A stretch of DNA of 64,000 nt from Sphingomonas sp. PP-F2F-G114-C0414 (GTDB lineage: Bacteria > Pseudomonadota > Alphaproteobacteria > Sphingomonadales > Sphingomonadaceae). Numbering within the stretch: the stretch's first letter is position 1; each line of letters starts with the position of its first letter. The stretch covers positions 682,001 through 746,000 of the forward strand of contig NZ_RCWT01000009.1 in assembly GCF_003688595.1 (NCBI RefSeq). Direction: 5' to 3'. Below, one piece after another: positions 37,084 to 46,328 of this stretch. The translations under genes and the position numbers were made by a program. The notes under the pieces were generated by a model. That model was not told the origin of the DNA. It saw only the letters and a list, made by a program, of their open reading frames with translations, and searched no databases.

Positions 37084-38517
37084 TTAGAACGAGCCGGGGA
37101 CCATCCGTTGCGCGGTGGTCGGGGCGGTTGGGATCAGCAGGTCCTTCCGCGTGCTCGCGGTGGTCCGTGCCGATTGCGCGCTGACATCGCTGGTGATCGC
37201 CGAGCATGTGCGTCCTGCGAGGAAGTCGAGTACGCGACGCGTCGAGGCTTCACGCGAGTCGCCGAGCGGATAGCCGATGTCGTCGTCCGCACGGCAGGTC
37301 GCCTCGACGGTCGATGCCAGACCATCGAAGTAATTGCCGTTGCGCGCCGCGTTCTGCGTCGCGAACGCGATCACGCGGAGGCGATCGTCGCAGGCTGGTT
37401 TGTCGAGCGCGATCTGGCCGACCGGCTTGCCATAGGTGTTGGTGCCGATCAGCGCGGCATTGGCGTGGAGATAGGGGGTGAACGCGTTGATCACCAGTTC
37501 GCTCGCCGACGCCGTCCCCCCGCTGCCGATGAACGCGATCCGTGTCGGGGCGATCGATTCGGGCTGGGGTGCGAAAAAGCGGGTGGTGTTGTTCGACGCC
37601 TTTTCGGTGCGGAACGTCGTGTAGTCGAACACTTCCGACGTCGATCGGCCGCCGCCGAGCAGGTCGCCGAGATACTCGGCAGTCCCGACCAGCCCGCCGC
37701 CATTGTAGCGCAGATCGACGATGACGTTGGTAACGCCCTTGGCGCGGAAATCGGCGAACGCAGCCTTCAGCGCGGGTTCGGCGGTCGAGATGAACGTGCG
37801 GAGGTTGATGTAACCGACGCGTTGGCCGTTATCGTCGATGATCTTCGCGCCGTACCGTGTCGACACAGGCAGCAGGGTGAAGTCGGCCTTGGTAACCGTC
37901 ACGTTCCGGGCTCCCGCAGCATCGGAAACGCGGAATACGCGCGCCGTGCCGGTGGTATCGGGACCCAAGGCCGTGGTCAGTCCTGCGGTGCCTTCGGCGG
38001 CGATGATCGCGCTGACCGTGCGGAGAGTAGCCGCCGTCGTGCCGATCGCCAGGATCTCCGTGCCGCGATCGATTCCGGCTGCGAGGGCGGGCGCCCCCTC
38101 GAACGATTCGGTCGCGAACAGCCGCTGGCCGGTCTGGTCGAGTGCGAACCGGATGCCGAACCCTGCACTCGACCCCGACGTATAATAGGCGGTCTCTTCC
38201 TTGATCGACGTCAGATAGGTGAAATACCGATCCTTGCGCTGCGCCCGCGCGGTGGCGGTCAACGCATCGATATAATCGTCGACCGTGCTGTACGCCGCGG
38301 GGCTCAGGGTTGCGGGCAACGTATCTGGGAAGAGATACCATTCGCGCAATTGTGCGGCGGCCCAGTCCTGGCGCTCCCGTAACGAGCAGCCCGCAGTCGC
38401 GGTTGGCGTCGGCGTCGCGGCTGTGCTGCCCCCCGTCGAGACCGACCCGCTATCGCTACCCCCGCAGCCCGACAGCATAGCGGCCATCGCCAGCATCGCC
38501 CCTGCACGCATACGCAT
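37084..38517 (-). CDS. S41 family (C-terminal processing type) serine protease, lipoprotein
   Basis: A 477-residue lipoprotein: signal with lipobox MLSGC, then a serine/threonine-rich linker (about residues 20-42). Next come an N-terminal helical region, a PDZ-like domain (SAGFGIRF..., GIDRGTEILAIG) and the S41 protease core with VDLRYNGGGLVG and the nucleophile region GSGGTASASELVINAF. It is exported and probably cuts periplasmic or surface proteins from the C-terminus. It stands alone, between the PAP2 gene and engB. Confidence 0.9.
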   Translation of the reverse strand: MRMRAGAMLAMAAMLSGCGGSDSGSVSTGGSTAATPTPTATAGCSLRERQDWAAAQLREWYLFPDTLPATLSPAAYSTVDDYIDALTATARAQRKDRYFTYLTSIKEETAYYTSGSSAGFGIRFALDQTGQRLFATESFEGAPALAAGIDRGTEILAIGTTAATLRTVSAIIAAEGTAGLTTALGPDTTGTARVFRVSDAAGARNVTVTKADFTLLPVSTRYGAKIIDDNGQRVGYINLRTFISTAEPALKAAFADFRAKGVTNVIVDLRYNGGGLVGTAEYLGDLLGGGRSTSEVFDYTTFRTEKASNNTTRFFAPQPESIAPTRIAFIGSGGTASASELVINAFTPYLHANAALIGTNTYGKPVGQIALDKPACDDRLRVIAFATQNAARNGNYFDGLASTVEATCRADDDIGYPLGDSREASTRRVLDFLAGRTCSAITSDVSAQSARTTASTRKDLLIPTAPTTAQRMVPGSF

Positions 38518-38602
38518 CCCGCATTCTCCCCTTTGACGGGGCGTTACGGAGTTTGACGAACGGTGTCAGGCGGAATCAGTCGATCGATCCGCAATCGTTC
38601 TT

Positions 38603-39283
38603 TTAGCTGACCGCTTCGACTACCGCTGCGCGGAGTTCGGGGATACCCATGCCGTATTCGCTCGACGTGACGAGGATGTCGGGATGCGCGGCCGGACGCT
38701 TGCGCGCTTCGATCGCGGTGCGCTCCGTCACCTCGACCAGCTCGGACGCCTTGATCTTGTCCGCCTTGGTCAGGACCATGCGGTAGCTGACCGCGGCCTT
38801 GTCGAGCATCTCGAGGATCTCGCGGTCGACGTCCTTGATGCCGTGACGCGAATCGATCAGCACGAGCGCGCGCTTCAACACGTCACGGCCGCGCAGGAAG
38901 TCGTTGATCAGGAAGCGCCATTTCTTGACGACGTCCTTGGGGGCCTTGGCGAACCCGTAGCCGGGCATGTCGACCAGCCGGAACGCGAGCGGCGCGCCGA
39001 CGTCGAAGAAGTTCAACTCCTGCGTACGGCCCGGCGTGTTCGACGTGCGCGCCATCGAATTGCGCCCGGTCAGCGCGTTCAACAGCGACGACTTGCCGAC
39101 GTTCGAGCGGCCGGCGAACGCCACTTCCGGTACCGACGCATCGGGCAGGAACTCCAGCGTCGGCGCCGACTTCAGGAAGCCGACATGTCCCGCGAACAAT
39201 TTGCGCGCATGCTCCAGCATCTCCGGGGTGAACGGGGCGTCGGTCTGCTCAAGGTCCGCGCCGAGGTTGGATGGCTCGTTCAC
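38603..39283 (-). CDS. engB: Ribosome biogenesis GTPase EngB/YihA
   Basis: A 226-residue TRAFAC GTPase for large-subunit assembly. G1 is GRSNVGKSS, followed by [10 protein letters not shown] (switch), DMPGYG (G3) and LTKADKI (G4). The GTG start at 39,283 overlaps the yidC stop (GTGA), and this is the only start that removes yidC sequence from the frame. Last gene of the rpmH-rnpA-yidD-yidC-engB cluster. Confidence 0.95.
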   Translation of the reverse strand: MNEPSNLGADLEQTDAPFTPEMLEHARKLFAGHVGFLKSAPTLEFLPDASVPEVAFAGRSNVGKSSLLNALTGRNSMARTSNTPGRTQELNFFDVGAPLAFRLVDMPGYGFAKAPKDVVKKWRFLINDFLRGRDVLKRALVLIDSRHGIKDVDREILEMLDKAAVSYRMVLTKADKIKASELVEVTERTAIEARKRPAAHPDILVTSSEYGMGIPELRAAVVEAVS

Positions 39284-40989
39284 TTGGTCACCGGCACTTT
39301 CAGGCCCGGATGGCGGGCGTAGAGCAACTTCTGCTGGATGATGGTCAGGCAGTTCGACGTGATCCAGTACACCTGGAGGCCGACCGCGAACGGCGCCATC
39401 ACGAACATCAGCACCCATGGCAGCAGCGCGAAGACCTGCTTCTGCGTGTCGTCCATCGGCGTCGGGTTCAGCTTGAACTGGAAGTACATGCTGATGCCGA
39501 GGATGATCGGCACGACCCCGATCGCGATCATGTGAGGCGGCGTGAAGGCGAGCAGGCCGAACAGGTTGAGCGGCGTCAGCGGATCGGGTGCGGACAGATC
39601 CTTGATCCACGCGACGAACGGCTGGTGACGCATTTCGATCGTCAGCATCAGCACCTTGTACAGCGCGTACATGATCGGGATCTGGAGCAGCGTCGGGGCG
39701 CAACCGGCGAGCGGGTTGACGCCCTCGGCCTTGTACAGCGCCATCGTCTCCTGCTGCAGCCGGACCTTGTCGTCCTTGTGCTTTTCCTGGAGCGCCTTCG
39801 CCTTGGGCTGGACGGCGCGCATCGCCGCCATCGACTTGAACTGGCGCTGCGCGATCGGGAACAGCAGGCCGCGGATCGTCACGGTCAGCAGGATGATGGC
39901 GACACCGAAGTTGCCGATCACGCGGAACAGCCAGTCGAGATAATAGAAGATCGGCTTCTCGACGATCCGGAACCAGCCCCAGTCGATCGCGTAATCGAGC
40001 TTGGCGACGCCGCCGGCCTGATCCGAGTAGCGATCGAGCAGGCGGACTTCCTTGGCACCCGCGAAGAAGCGCGAGGTCTGCGTGATCGCCTGGCCGGGGG
40101 CGAGCTGCTTGGGCTGGAGCGCGTAGTCTGCCTGGTACGCCTTGTTGGCGCCGGCGCGGAACTGGCCGTCGAACGCCTGACCCTGGTCGGGGATGATCGC
40201 GGTCAGCCAGTATTTGTCGGTGAAGCCGAGCCAGCCGCCGGTCGTCGTGAACTTCTGCGCGGCGGCGTCGATGTCCTTGTAGTTCGGGCGGTAATGCGCG
40301 CCGCCATTGTCGACCGACATCGGCCCGACATGGATCGTCATCGACGACGGATCCTTCGAGATCCCGACGCGGTTGACGAGGCCATAGGGCGCGACGGGGA
40401 CGGGCGCGGTGCCGGCGTTGAGGACGGTCTGGCGGACCGTGAACATATAATCCTGGTCGATCGCGATCTGGATGCGAAACCGCTGCCCGGTGGCGTTGGT
40501 CGCGTCGAGCGTGACCGGCGTGGTCGGCGTCAGCGTGGTCGCGCCCGAGGGGGTCCAGACGGCGTCGGCTGCGGGCGGGGTCAGGCCCTGCGCGCGCCAG
40601 CCGAAGCTTGCAAAATACGCGTCGGGCGCACCGGCTGGCGACAGCAGGCGGATCGGCGGCGAGTTTTTCGCGACCGTTTCGTCATAGCCCTTGAGCACGA
40701 GATCATCGATCCGCGCGCCCTTCAGGTTGATCGAACCTGACACGCGAGGCGTCTCGATGCGGATACGCGGCGTCTCGGCGATCACTGCGGCGCGATCGCG
40801 CACTGCGGCGGCACCGTCCGCGGCCGGGTCGGCGGCGGGATTGGCGACGGCCTTGGTTTTGCCGGCTTCGATCTTCGTGACCGACGGATTCGCGGTCGGG
40901 AAGAACTTGCCCTGGATCATCGGCCATCCGAACAGGATCAGCGCCGCGATCACCGCGAACAGCACGAAATTCTGCTTGTCGTCTTTCAC
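39280..40989 (-). CDS. yidC: Membrane protein insertase YidC
   Basis: A 569-residue inner-membrane insertase. It has an N-terminal TM ([19 protein letters not shown]), a large periplasmic beta domain, and the conserved C-terminal core of five TMs ([22 protein letters not shown], the coiled loop [35 protein letters not shown]). It inserts respiratory and other membrane proteins alone or with SecYEG. The overlap with yidD upstream and engB downstream shows tight coupling. Confidence 0.97.
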   Translation of the reverse strand: MKDDKQNFVLFAVIAALILFGWPMIQGKFFPTANPSVTKIEAGKTKAVANPAADPAADGAAAVRDRAAVIAETPRIRIETPRVSGSINLKGARIDDLVLKGYDETVAKNSPPIRLLSPAGAPDAYFASFGWRAQGLTPPAADAVWTPSGATTLTPTTPVTLDATNATGQRFRIQIAIDQDYMFTVRQTVLNAGTAPVPVAPYGLVNRVGISKDPSSMTIHVGPMSVDNGGAHYRPNYKDIDAAAQKFTTTGGWLGFTDKYWLTAIIPDQGQAFDGQFRAGANKAYQADYALQPKQLAPGQAITQTSRFFAGAKEVRLLDRYSDQAGGVAKLDYAIDWGWFRIVEKPIFYYLDWLFRVIGNFGVAIILLTVTIRGLLFPIAQRQFKSMAAMRAVQPKAKALQEKHKDDKVRLQQETMALYKAEGVNPLAGCAPTLLQIPIMYALYKVLMLTIEMRHQPFVAWIKDLSAPDPLTPLNLFGLLAFTPPHMIAIGVVPIILGISMYFQFKLNPTPMDDTQKQVFALLPWVLMFVMAPFAVGLQVYWITSNCLTIIQQKLLYARHPGLKVPVTK

Positions 40990-41243
40990 AGGGCGGCGTC
41001 TTTCAATTTCTTGTCGATATCGGCGACTGGGTCAGGGACCGGGTCAGGTCCGTACCCGCCCCACGGATGGCAACGCGCGATACGCTTCGCCGCCAACCAG
41101 CCCCCCTTGAGCGCGCCATAGCGCCCAACGGCCTCGATTGCATAGGCGGAACACGAAGGATCGTAGCGGCAGCTCGACGGCAGGACGAGCGAGGGGCCGA
41201 GTTGCCATGCGCGGGCGAGGAGGATGAGGAGGCGGGCTAGCAT
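40986..41243 (-). CDS. yidD: Membrane protein insertion efficiency factor YidD
   Basis: An 85-residue protein with an N-terminal amphipathic/hydrophobic helix ([13 protein letters not shown]) and the hallmark [21 protein letters not shown], ending with [12 protein letters not shown]. It aids YidC-dependent insertion. The ATG at 41,243 is chosen because upstream sequence in frame is the intergenic palindromic repeat, not conserved protein. It overlaps yidC by 4 bases. Confidence 0.95.
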   Translation of the reverse strand: MLARLLILLARAWQLGPSLVLPSSCRYDPSCSAYAIEAVGRYGALKGGWLAAKRIARCHPWGGYGPDPVPDPVADIDKKLKDAAL

Positions 41244-41275
41244 GTCAAAGCCGACGCTCGCCCCCGCTGCAAGAT

Positions 41276-41330
41276 TGTTTCCCCGCGAAGGCGGGGACCC
41301 AGCCTGGGCTCCCGCCTTCGCGGGAGAACA
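41276..41330. repeat. Palindromic repeat (family B) between rnpA and yidD
   Basis: TGTTTCCCCGCGAAGGCGGG...CCCGCCTTCGCGGGAGAACA, a 55-base hairpin with a central CCCAGCCTGGG. It is a near copy of the element after dnaA. Confidence 0.88.
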
Positions 41331-41380
41331 AGGAGCGAGGGGCGATTGCCCGTTCTGCACCGTGCCACCCAAACTGAGGT

Positions 41381-41486
41381 ACCACCCCGGCGGAGGCCGG
41401 GGCCCAGTTGGGGAACGTAGCTAACGAAGGGCGGTACTGCATCACGGCCGCTTTCCCACCTGGGCCCCGGCCTTCGCCGGGGTGGT
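41381..41486. repeat. Palindromic repeat reaching into the 3-prime end of rnpA
   Basis: Arms ACCACCCCGGCGGAGGCCGG (left) and CCGGCCTTCGCCGGGGTGGT (right) around a spacer of about 66 bases. The right arm lies inside the rnpA frame and encodes its last residues. Confidence 0.85.
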
Positions 41487-41996
41487 GGTGTCCGCGGGAG
41501 TGGCAACCTTACCTGCTGGCGTGTCAGCAGCTTGCGGCGTGACCTTGCGAAACGCCTTGCCCAACTCGGTCCGCAACAACGCGTAATCCCGCTCGACCCC
41601 GCCGTTCCGCCCGATCAACACATGATCGGCACCCGCAACGCCGCGCTCCGCCAACAGCTCACGCGCCAACGCCCGCAACCGCCGTTTCATGCGGTTCCGG
41701 ACGACGGCGTTGCCGATCTTCTTGGTGACGGTGAAGCCGATTCGCATCGTGTCGTCACCGTCGTCGCGAGGGCGCATGAGCAGGACGAATCCCGGCATCG
41801 GTGCGCGCTTCCCCGCATTCGCCGCGAGAAAATCGCGGCGCTTATCTAGAATGGTTAGGCCGACAGCTTCTTGCGACCGCGGGCGCGGCGTGCGTGGATC
41901 ACTGCCCGGCCGCCGACCGTCGCCATCCGTGCGCGGAAGCCGTGACGGCGTGCGCGTACCAGGTTGCTCGGCTGAAAGGTCCGCTTCATTGGTCAT
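41442..41996 (-). CDS. rnpA: Ribonuclease P protein component
   Basis: The RNase P protein, which assists the catalytic RNA in trimming tRNA 5-prime ends. The conserved core starts at about [18 protein letters not shown] and includes the RNR-type signature [21 protein letters not shown]. No ATG, GTG or TTG lies in frame between the end of rpmH (41,855) and this core. Either translation starts at a rare ATT at 41,852-41,850, or at the ATG at 41,996, 7 bases upstream of the rpmH start, so that about 48 extra residues are read through the whole rpmH gene in another frame. I give the outer coordinates. The C-terminus ([14 protein letters not shown]) is encoded by a palindromic repeat and is not part of the family fold. 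Confidence 0.85.
   Translation of the reverse strand: MTNEADLSAEQPGTRTPSRLPRTDGDGRRPGSDPRTPRPRSQEAVGLTILDKRRDFLAANAGKRAPMPGFVLLMRPRDDGDDTMRIGFTVTKKIGNAVVRNRMKRRLRALARELLAERGVAGADHVLIGRNGGVERDYALLRTELGKAFRKVTPQAADTPAGKVATPADTTTPAKAGAQVGKRP
41855..41989 (-). CDS. rpmH: 50S ribosomal protein L34
   Basis: A 44-residue very basic protein starting [20 protein letters not shown] and ending RGRKKLSA, unmistakable L34. It heads the rpmH-rnpA-yidD-yidC-engB cluster conserved in bacteria. It lies wholly inside the open frame of rnpA, in a different phase. Confidence 0.97.
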   Translation of the reverse strand: MKRTFQPSNLVRARRHGFRARMATVGGRAVIHARRARGRKKLSA

Positions 41997-42076
41997 TCCC
42001 TAGGTCATCAAATAGAAAACGGCCGCCACGAGGACGGCCTTGATGGCTGGGCGCTTACGGAAAGGGGCGCGACAAG

Positions 42077-42388
42077 TCAATTCACACCCGTCGTAACGGT
42101 CGTGTTTTTGGCAGCCTTGGCACGCTCGTGCCGTCGCATCGCACTCTGCCGCCGCATCATTCGATCGACGAACTGCCCGGTGCGGGGCCAACGCCGCTTC
42201 AACCGCGCCCATTTGAGCCGTGCCCACCGCGAATTGCGCAGGACGAGGACCATCCCGCCCGCGAACAGGAAGATACCTGCAGGCCCCGGCAGCGGCGCGA
42301 GCAAGGGCGCACTCAGGATCAACACTATCCCGAGCACCAACTGGCCGAAGCGAAGAACGGGGGAGCGGACTTCTTTCACGGAAGGCAT
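42077..42388 (-). CDS. Small membrane protein, PGPGW-type
   Basis: A 103-residue protein with two close hydrophobic stretches (LVLGIVLILSAPLLAPLPG and PAGIFLFAGGMVLVL) around a PLPGPAG turn, followed by a strongly basic tail (RWARLKWARLKRRWPRTG). This resembles the PGPGW family of small membrane proteins, whose function is not known. The ATG at 42,388 is chosen so the protein begins just before the first hydrophobic segment. It is divergent from the YifB gene. Confidence 0.75.
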   Translation of the reverse strand: MPSVKEVRSPVLRFGQLVLGIVLILSAPLLAPLPGPAGIFLFAGGMVLVLRNSRWARLKWARLKRRWPRTGQFVDRMMRRQSAMRRHERAKAAKNTTVTTGVN

Positions 42389-42509
42389 GTGGGTCCGGTG
42401 TATTAGGTTCACAAGACGGCGTGATCGGAGAGTTCCCGACCGCGCGTCCTTGCAGACATGGCAAATCGGGTATGAATAAGGCGTGACGTCATGTCGCGGG
42501 GGAGCGGGC

Positions 42510-44018
42510 ATGGCGGCGATCGTAGCGACGGTGGCGTATCTCGGGCTCGAAGCGCGCGCAGTCGAGGTGCAAGTCCAACTGATTCCAGGACTTCCTGCGT
42601 TCAACGTCGTGGGTCTCGCGGACAAGGCGGTAGGAGAAAGTCGCGAACGCGTGCGGGGTGCGATCGCCGGGATGGGCTTGTCGCTGCCGCCGAAACGCAT
42701 CGCGGTGAACCTGTCGCCCGCCGATCTCCCGAAAGAAGGATCGCATTTCGATCTTCCTATCGCGCTGGCGTTGCTCGCGGCGATGGGCGTCGTCGATGCC
42801 GAGGCGCTGGCGGATTACGTGATCGTCGGCGAGCTTGGCCTCGACGCGCGGATCACCGCATCGCCGGGCGTGTTGCTCGCGGCGCTGCATGCGTCGGAAG
42901 TCGGGAAGGGGCTCGTCTGTCCGGCCGCGCAAGGATCGGAAGCGGCATGGGCGGGCGAGATTGAGGTCATCGCCGCGCCCGACCTTTTGTCGCTGCTCAA
43001 CCACTTCAAGGGGCACGGCTTGCTTAGTCCACCCAAGCCCGGCATCGCGGAAGCCGCCGATCACGGTCCGGACCTGCGGCAGGTGAAGGGGCAGGAGACG
43101 GCCAAGCGCGCCTTGGAAATCGCCGCCGCCGGGTCGCATAATCTGCTGATGGTAGGCCCGCCGGGTTCCGGCAAGTCGCTGATGGCCTCCTGCCTTCCGG
43201 GCATCCTTCCGCCTCTAGACCCGGTCGAAGCGCTGGAAGTGTCGATGGTCCAGTCGATCGCCGGCACGCTGTCCGGTGGGCGCCTGACCCGCACGCGGCC
43301 GTTCCGTGCGCCGCATCATTCCGCATCGATGGCGGCACTCACCGGGGGCGGGTTGAAGGTGAAGCCGGGGGAGGTCAGCCTCGCGCATCTCGGCGTGCTC
43401 TTCCTCGACGAACTCCCCGAGTTCCAGCGCGCCGTGCTCGATTCGCTGCGCCAACCTCTTGAGACGGGCACGGTCAGCGTCGCCCGTGCCAACGCGCACG
43501 TCACCTTTCCTGCGCGCGTACAGTTGATCGCCGCGATGAACCCGTGCCGATGCGGCCACCTCGGCGACGCGAGCCTGGCCTGCGCGAGAGCCCCGAAATG
43601 CGCCGCGGATTATCAGGCGAAGGTGTCGGGTCCGCTACTCGACCGAATCGACCTGCACATCGACGTCCAGGCGGTCAGCGCCGCCGACCTGATTCTCCCG
43701 CCGCCGACCGAGGGCTCGGCCGAGGTTTCCGCTCGCGTTTCCGTCGCCCGGGCGATCCAGACCGAGCGATACCGCGACCACCCGGTACGCACGAATGCGG
43801 AGGCTGACGGCGCATTGCTCGACGCCGTTGCCACGCCCGACGAAGCCGGCCGTAAGCTTCTCGCCCAAGCCGCCGAAGCGATGCGGCTGACCGCGCGAGG
43901 CTACACGCGCATCCTCCGCGTCGGCCGCACCATCGCCGATCTCGCCGGCAGCGAGACCGTCGGCCGCATCCACATCGCCGAGGCGCTCAGCTACCGCCGC
44001 CAACCGCCGAGAAACTGA
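42510..44018 (+). CDS. YifB/ComM family magnesium chelatase-like AAA+ ATPase
   Basis: A 502-residue AAA+ protein. N-terminal Lon-protease-like domain (about residues 1-170: VEVQVQLIPGLPAFNVVGLADKAV), central Mg-chelatase ATPase with Walker A GPPGSGKSLM and GVLFLDELPEF as Walker B, and a C-terminal domain with zinc-finger-like CxC...C (MNPCRCGHLGD...CARAPKCA). ComM, the studied relative, is a hexameric helicase promoting branch migration during natural transformation. The ATG at 42,510 follows GGGGAG at good distance; a GTG and an out-of-frame ATG upstream are less likely. Confidence 0.92.
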   Translation: MAAIVATVAYLGLEARAVEVQVQLIPGLPAFNVVGLADKAVGESRERVRGAIAGMGLSLPPKRIAVNLSPADLPKEGSHFDLPIALALLAAMGVVDAEALADYVIVGELGLDARITASPGVLLAALHASEVGKGLVCPAAQGSEAAWAGEIEVIAAPDLLSLLNHFKGHGLLSPPKPGIAEAADHGPDLRQVKGQETAKRALEIAAAGSHNLLMVGPPGSGKSLMASCLPGILPPLDPVEALEVSMVQSIAGTLSGGRLTRTRPFRAPHHSASMAALTGGGLKVKPGEVSLAHLGVLFLDELPEFQRAVLDSLRQPLETGTVSVARANAHVTFPARVQLIAAMNPCRCGHLGDASLACARAPKCAADYQAKVSGPLLDRIDLHIDVQAVSAADLILPPPTEGSAEVSARVSVARAIQTERYRDHPVRTNAEADGALLDAVATPDEAGRKLLAQAAEAMRLTARGYTRILRVGRTIADLAGSETVGRIHIAEALSYRRQPPRN

Positions 44019-44084
44019 ACGGTCGTAATTCCTCGCCGAGATGGCTTGCGGCGGACGAAAGCTTCGTCTAGCCAACCTGCCGCT

Positions 44085-44169
44085 GCCCCTGTGGCGAAAT
44101 TGGTAGACGCGACCGACTCAAAATCGGTTGCCGCAAGGCATGCTGGTTCGATTCCGGCCAGGGGCACCA
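44085..44169 (+). tRNA. tRNA-Leu (CAA anticodon), integration site
   Basis: An 85-base class II tRNA with CCA encoded: acceptor GCCCCTG/CAGGGGC, long variable arm, anticodon loop CTCAAAA giving CAA, and a GGTTCGATTCC T arm. An integrase gene begins 161 bases downstream in the same direction, so its 3-prime end is the probable left attachment site of the island. No second copy of the tRNA end is found in the window. Confidence 0.96.
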
Positions 44170-44283
44170 ACCACTAATTCCAACGCATCCCAACCCGTCC
44201 CGCAAGGGGCGGGTTTTGTTGCTATTACAGGGTTGTGCGGCGTCTCATCGCGTCCCATTGTCACCCAATGCAGCGACGATCAT

Positions 44284-44327
44284 TTGGGGGCACTTCGGGG
44301 GCACCGAGTTTCGTGCTTGGGGGCACT
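44284..44327 (+). repeat. Three short direct repeats just before the integrase, possible integrase-binding sites
   Basis: TTGGGGGCACT at 44,284-44,294, TCGGGGGCACC at 44,295-44,305, and TTGGGGGCACT again at 44,317-44,327. The core GGGGCACC also ends the tRNA-Leu gene (44,161-44,168). Regular short repeats next to an att site suggest integrase arm- or core-type sites or a self-regulatory operator. Confidence 0.55.
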
Positions 44328-44329
44328 GA

Positions 44330-45595
44330 ATGCTGACCGATACAGCAATCAAAAAGGCGAAGCCGAAGGAGAAGGCTTACAAGCTCGGCGACTCCGGCGG
44401 CTTATATTTATACATCATGCCCAGCGGATATCGCAGCTGGCGCATGAAGTTCCGATACGGCGGCAAGGAGAAGCGTCTGGTCTTCGGTTCCTACCCGGAC
44501 ACGACTTTGCTTCAAGCGCGCGCCATGCGGGAGAACGCGGCGAAGCTACTGCGGGACGGGATCGACCCGTCGATCCACAAGGTGCAACAGGCGGCAGCGC
44601 AGGTGGCTCGCGTCGGCGCAACGTTCAAGACGATCGCGGAGGACTGGTTGATCAGCCAGGAAGCGACCTGGTCCAAGCGGTATGCGCAGAACGTGAAGAA
44701 CAGCTTCGTGCAGGACGTGTATCCGAAGCTCGGTCATTTGCCGATCGACGCGATCACTACGCCGTTGGTGCTAAAAGTTCTACGTCCGGTCGAGGAGCGC
44801 GGCGCGATCGAGACGGCGCATCGTATCCGGCAGCGGATTTCGGAGGTGTTCGCGCGAGCGATCGGCAGCGGCATCGTGGCGGCGGATCCGGCCGGGGTGG
44901 CGCAACGTGCGCTGTCGCCGATCAAGCGTGGCAAACAGCCTGCGGTGCGGACGGTGGAAGCCGCACGGATCGTCCTGCGGAAGGTCGAGGAACAGCCGGC
45001 GCATCCGCTAACCAAGCTCGCGTCGCGCTTCCTTTCGCTGACGGCCGTGCGATCGGGCGTGTTGCGCATGGCCGAGCCAAAGGAATTCGAGGGACTGGGC
45101 GGGCCGGAGCCGATCTGGCGTATCCCGGCAGCCAAGATGAAACTGGTTATCGACCAGAAGGAAGATGCAGCCTTCGAATTCATCGTCCCGCTCTCCCGGC
45201 AGGCCGTCGACACAGTGAGGGTCGCAATGGAGTTCGCTGGGAAGGGGCCGTTGATCTTTCGCAGCGTGCGCCATCCGCGCCACCCGTTGAGCGACAGTAC
45301 GTTGAGCAAGGCATATCGCGAGGCCGGGTTTACCGGACTTCACGTCCCGCACGGTTGGCGATCGACCTTCTCGACCGTTATGAACGAACTGGCAGGGGTA
45401 GAGAGCAGGGTAGGGGATCGTGCGATCATCGACCTCATGCTGGCACACGTGCCGAGCAACAGCGTCGAGGCCGCTTACAACCGTGCCGCATACATGCCGC
45501 GTCGGCGCGAGCTGGCGCAGGAATGGGCGGATATGCTGGTGCAGGACCTTGCACCGCTAGAATCATTGCTGACGGGGCTACGGCAACACGCCTGA
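44330..45595 (+). CDS. Tyrosine-type site-specific integrase, P4/DUF4102 family
   Basis: A 421-residue integrase. The N-terminal DUF4102 arm-binding domain covers about residues 1-85 (GGLYLYIMPSGYRSWRMKF), then a core-binding domain and a catalytic domain. The catalytic set is visible: R241 (TAVRSGV), H341 and R344 (HGWRST), H373 (LAHVP) and a tyrosine at 383 (AAYNRA). All key residues are present, so the enzyme looks intact. It sits directly downstream of tRNA-Leu in the usual island layout. Confidence 0.95.
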   Translation: MLTDTAIKKAKPKEKAYKLGDSGGLYLYIMPSGYRSWRMKFRYGGKEKRLVFGSYPDTTLLQARAMRENAAKLLRDGIDPSIHKVQQAAAQVARVGATFKTIAEDWLISQEATWSKRYAQNVKNSFVQDVYPKLGHLPIDAITTPLVLKVLRPVEERGAIETAHRIRQRISEVFARAIGSGIVAADPAGVAQRALSPIKRGKQPAVRTVEAARIVLRKVEEQPAHPLTKLASRFLSLTAVRSGVLRMAEPKEFEGLGGPEPIWRIPAAKMKLVIDQKEDAAFEFIVPLSRQAVDTVRVAMEFAGKGPLIFRSVRHPRHPLSDSTLSKAYREAGFTGLHVPHGWRSTFSTVMNELAGVESRVGDRAIIDLMLAHVPSNSVEAAYNRAAYMPRRRELAQEWADMLVQDLAPLESLLTGLRQHA

Positions 45596-45614
45596 CCCGT
45601 CAGGGAGCAGTGGC

Positions 45615-46328
45615 ATGACCGCGCGCTCCCTCTTCAAGATCGTCGGCGGCAAAGCCTCAAAGGGCCATCGGACCGGGCAGCCGGTCCGCCGTAGCAGCTA
45701 TCGTGCAGGCGAGCGCGAGCAGCGGTATTGGCGGCCGTTCAACAAGGCTGAACGCAACGCGCGCATGCGTGCTGCGGAAACCTACGACCGGAAGCACAAG
45801 ATCGCAGGCAAGCGTAACGGGCCGCTTGGCGCGATCGGCGTAGACGTGCTGCGCGAGCTGATGCGAATGATCGACTTCAAGACGGGCAGGCTCGAACCCG
45901 CCATCGCGACGTTGGCGACGCGGCTAAGCCGTTCGCGCGGCGCGATCGTCAAGGCGCTCGCGCGTCTGAAGGAGCATGGCTTCCTCAACTGGATTCGGCG
46001 GTTCGAACCGATCGAGGATCCCGACGCCTTCGGTCCCCAGGTGAAGCAGGTGACGAACGCGTATTGGTTCGGCTTGCCAAAGGAAGCGGCCGACATGGTC
46101 CGCCGCATGATGGGCAAGGGGCCGATGCCAGACGACGAGGTAACCCGCAGGAAGGCCAACGAAGAGGAAACCGCGGCTATGCTGGCGACGATCTCGGCCG
46201 AGGATCTGGCGGCGTTCCGTGCCGGCGACGAGTCCCCTCTCGCGAAAGCTCTCGCTTCGCTAGGCCGTCGCGTAGATCTTTGTAACGCGAATTCACCGGG
46301 TGGTCAGAACCCGACCCTACAAGGTTAA
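45615..46328 (+). CDS. Winged-helix-like DNA-binding protein (replication/regulation type)
   Basis: A 237-residue soluble basic protein of uncertain family. The middle (about residues 75-125) looks like a winged helix: IGVDVLRELMRMIDFKTG, then ATRLSRSRGAIVKALARLKEHGFLNWIRR. This pattern is typical of RepA-like or helix-turn-helix proteins found next to integrases on alphaproteobacterial islands. The C-terminus is acidic. It follows the integrase by 19 bases with a GGGAGCAG ribosome site, so the two may be co-transcribed. A role in island replication or excision is a guess. Confidence 0.7.
   Translation: MTARSLFKIVGGKASKGHRTGQPVRRSSYRAGEREQRYWRPFNKAERNARMRAAETYDRKHKIAGKRNGPLGAIGVDVLRELMRMIDFKTGRLEPAIATLATRLSRSRGAIVKALARLKEHGFLNWIRRFEPIEDPDAFGPQVKQVTNAYWFGLPKEAADMVRRMMGKGPMPDDEVTRRKANEEETAAMLATISAEDLAAFRAGDESPLAKALASLGRRVDLCNANSPGGQNPTLQG

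Noticed and set aside
42483..42510. GTG at 42,483 as the start of the YifB protein
   Set aside because: The nine extra residues are not typical of the family, and the ATG at 42,510 has a better-placed ribosome binding site.
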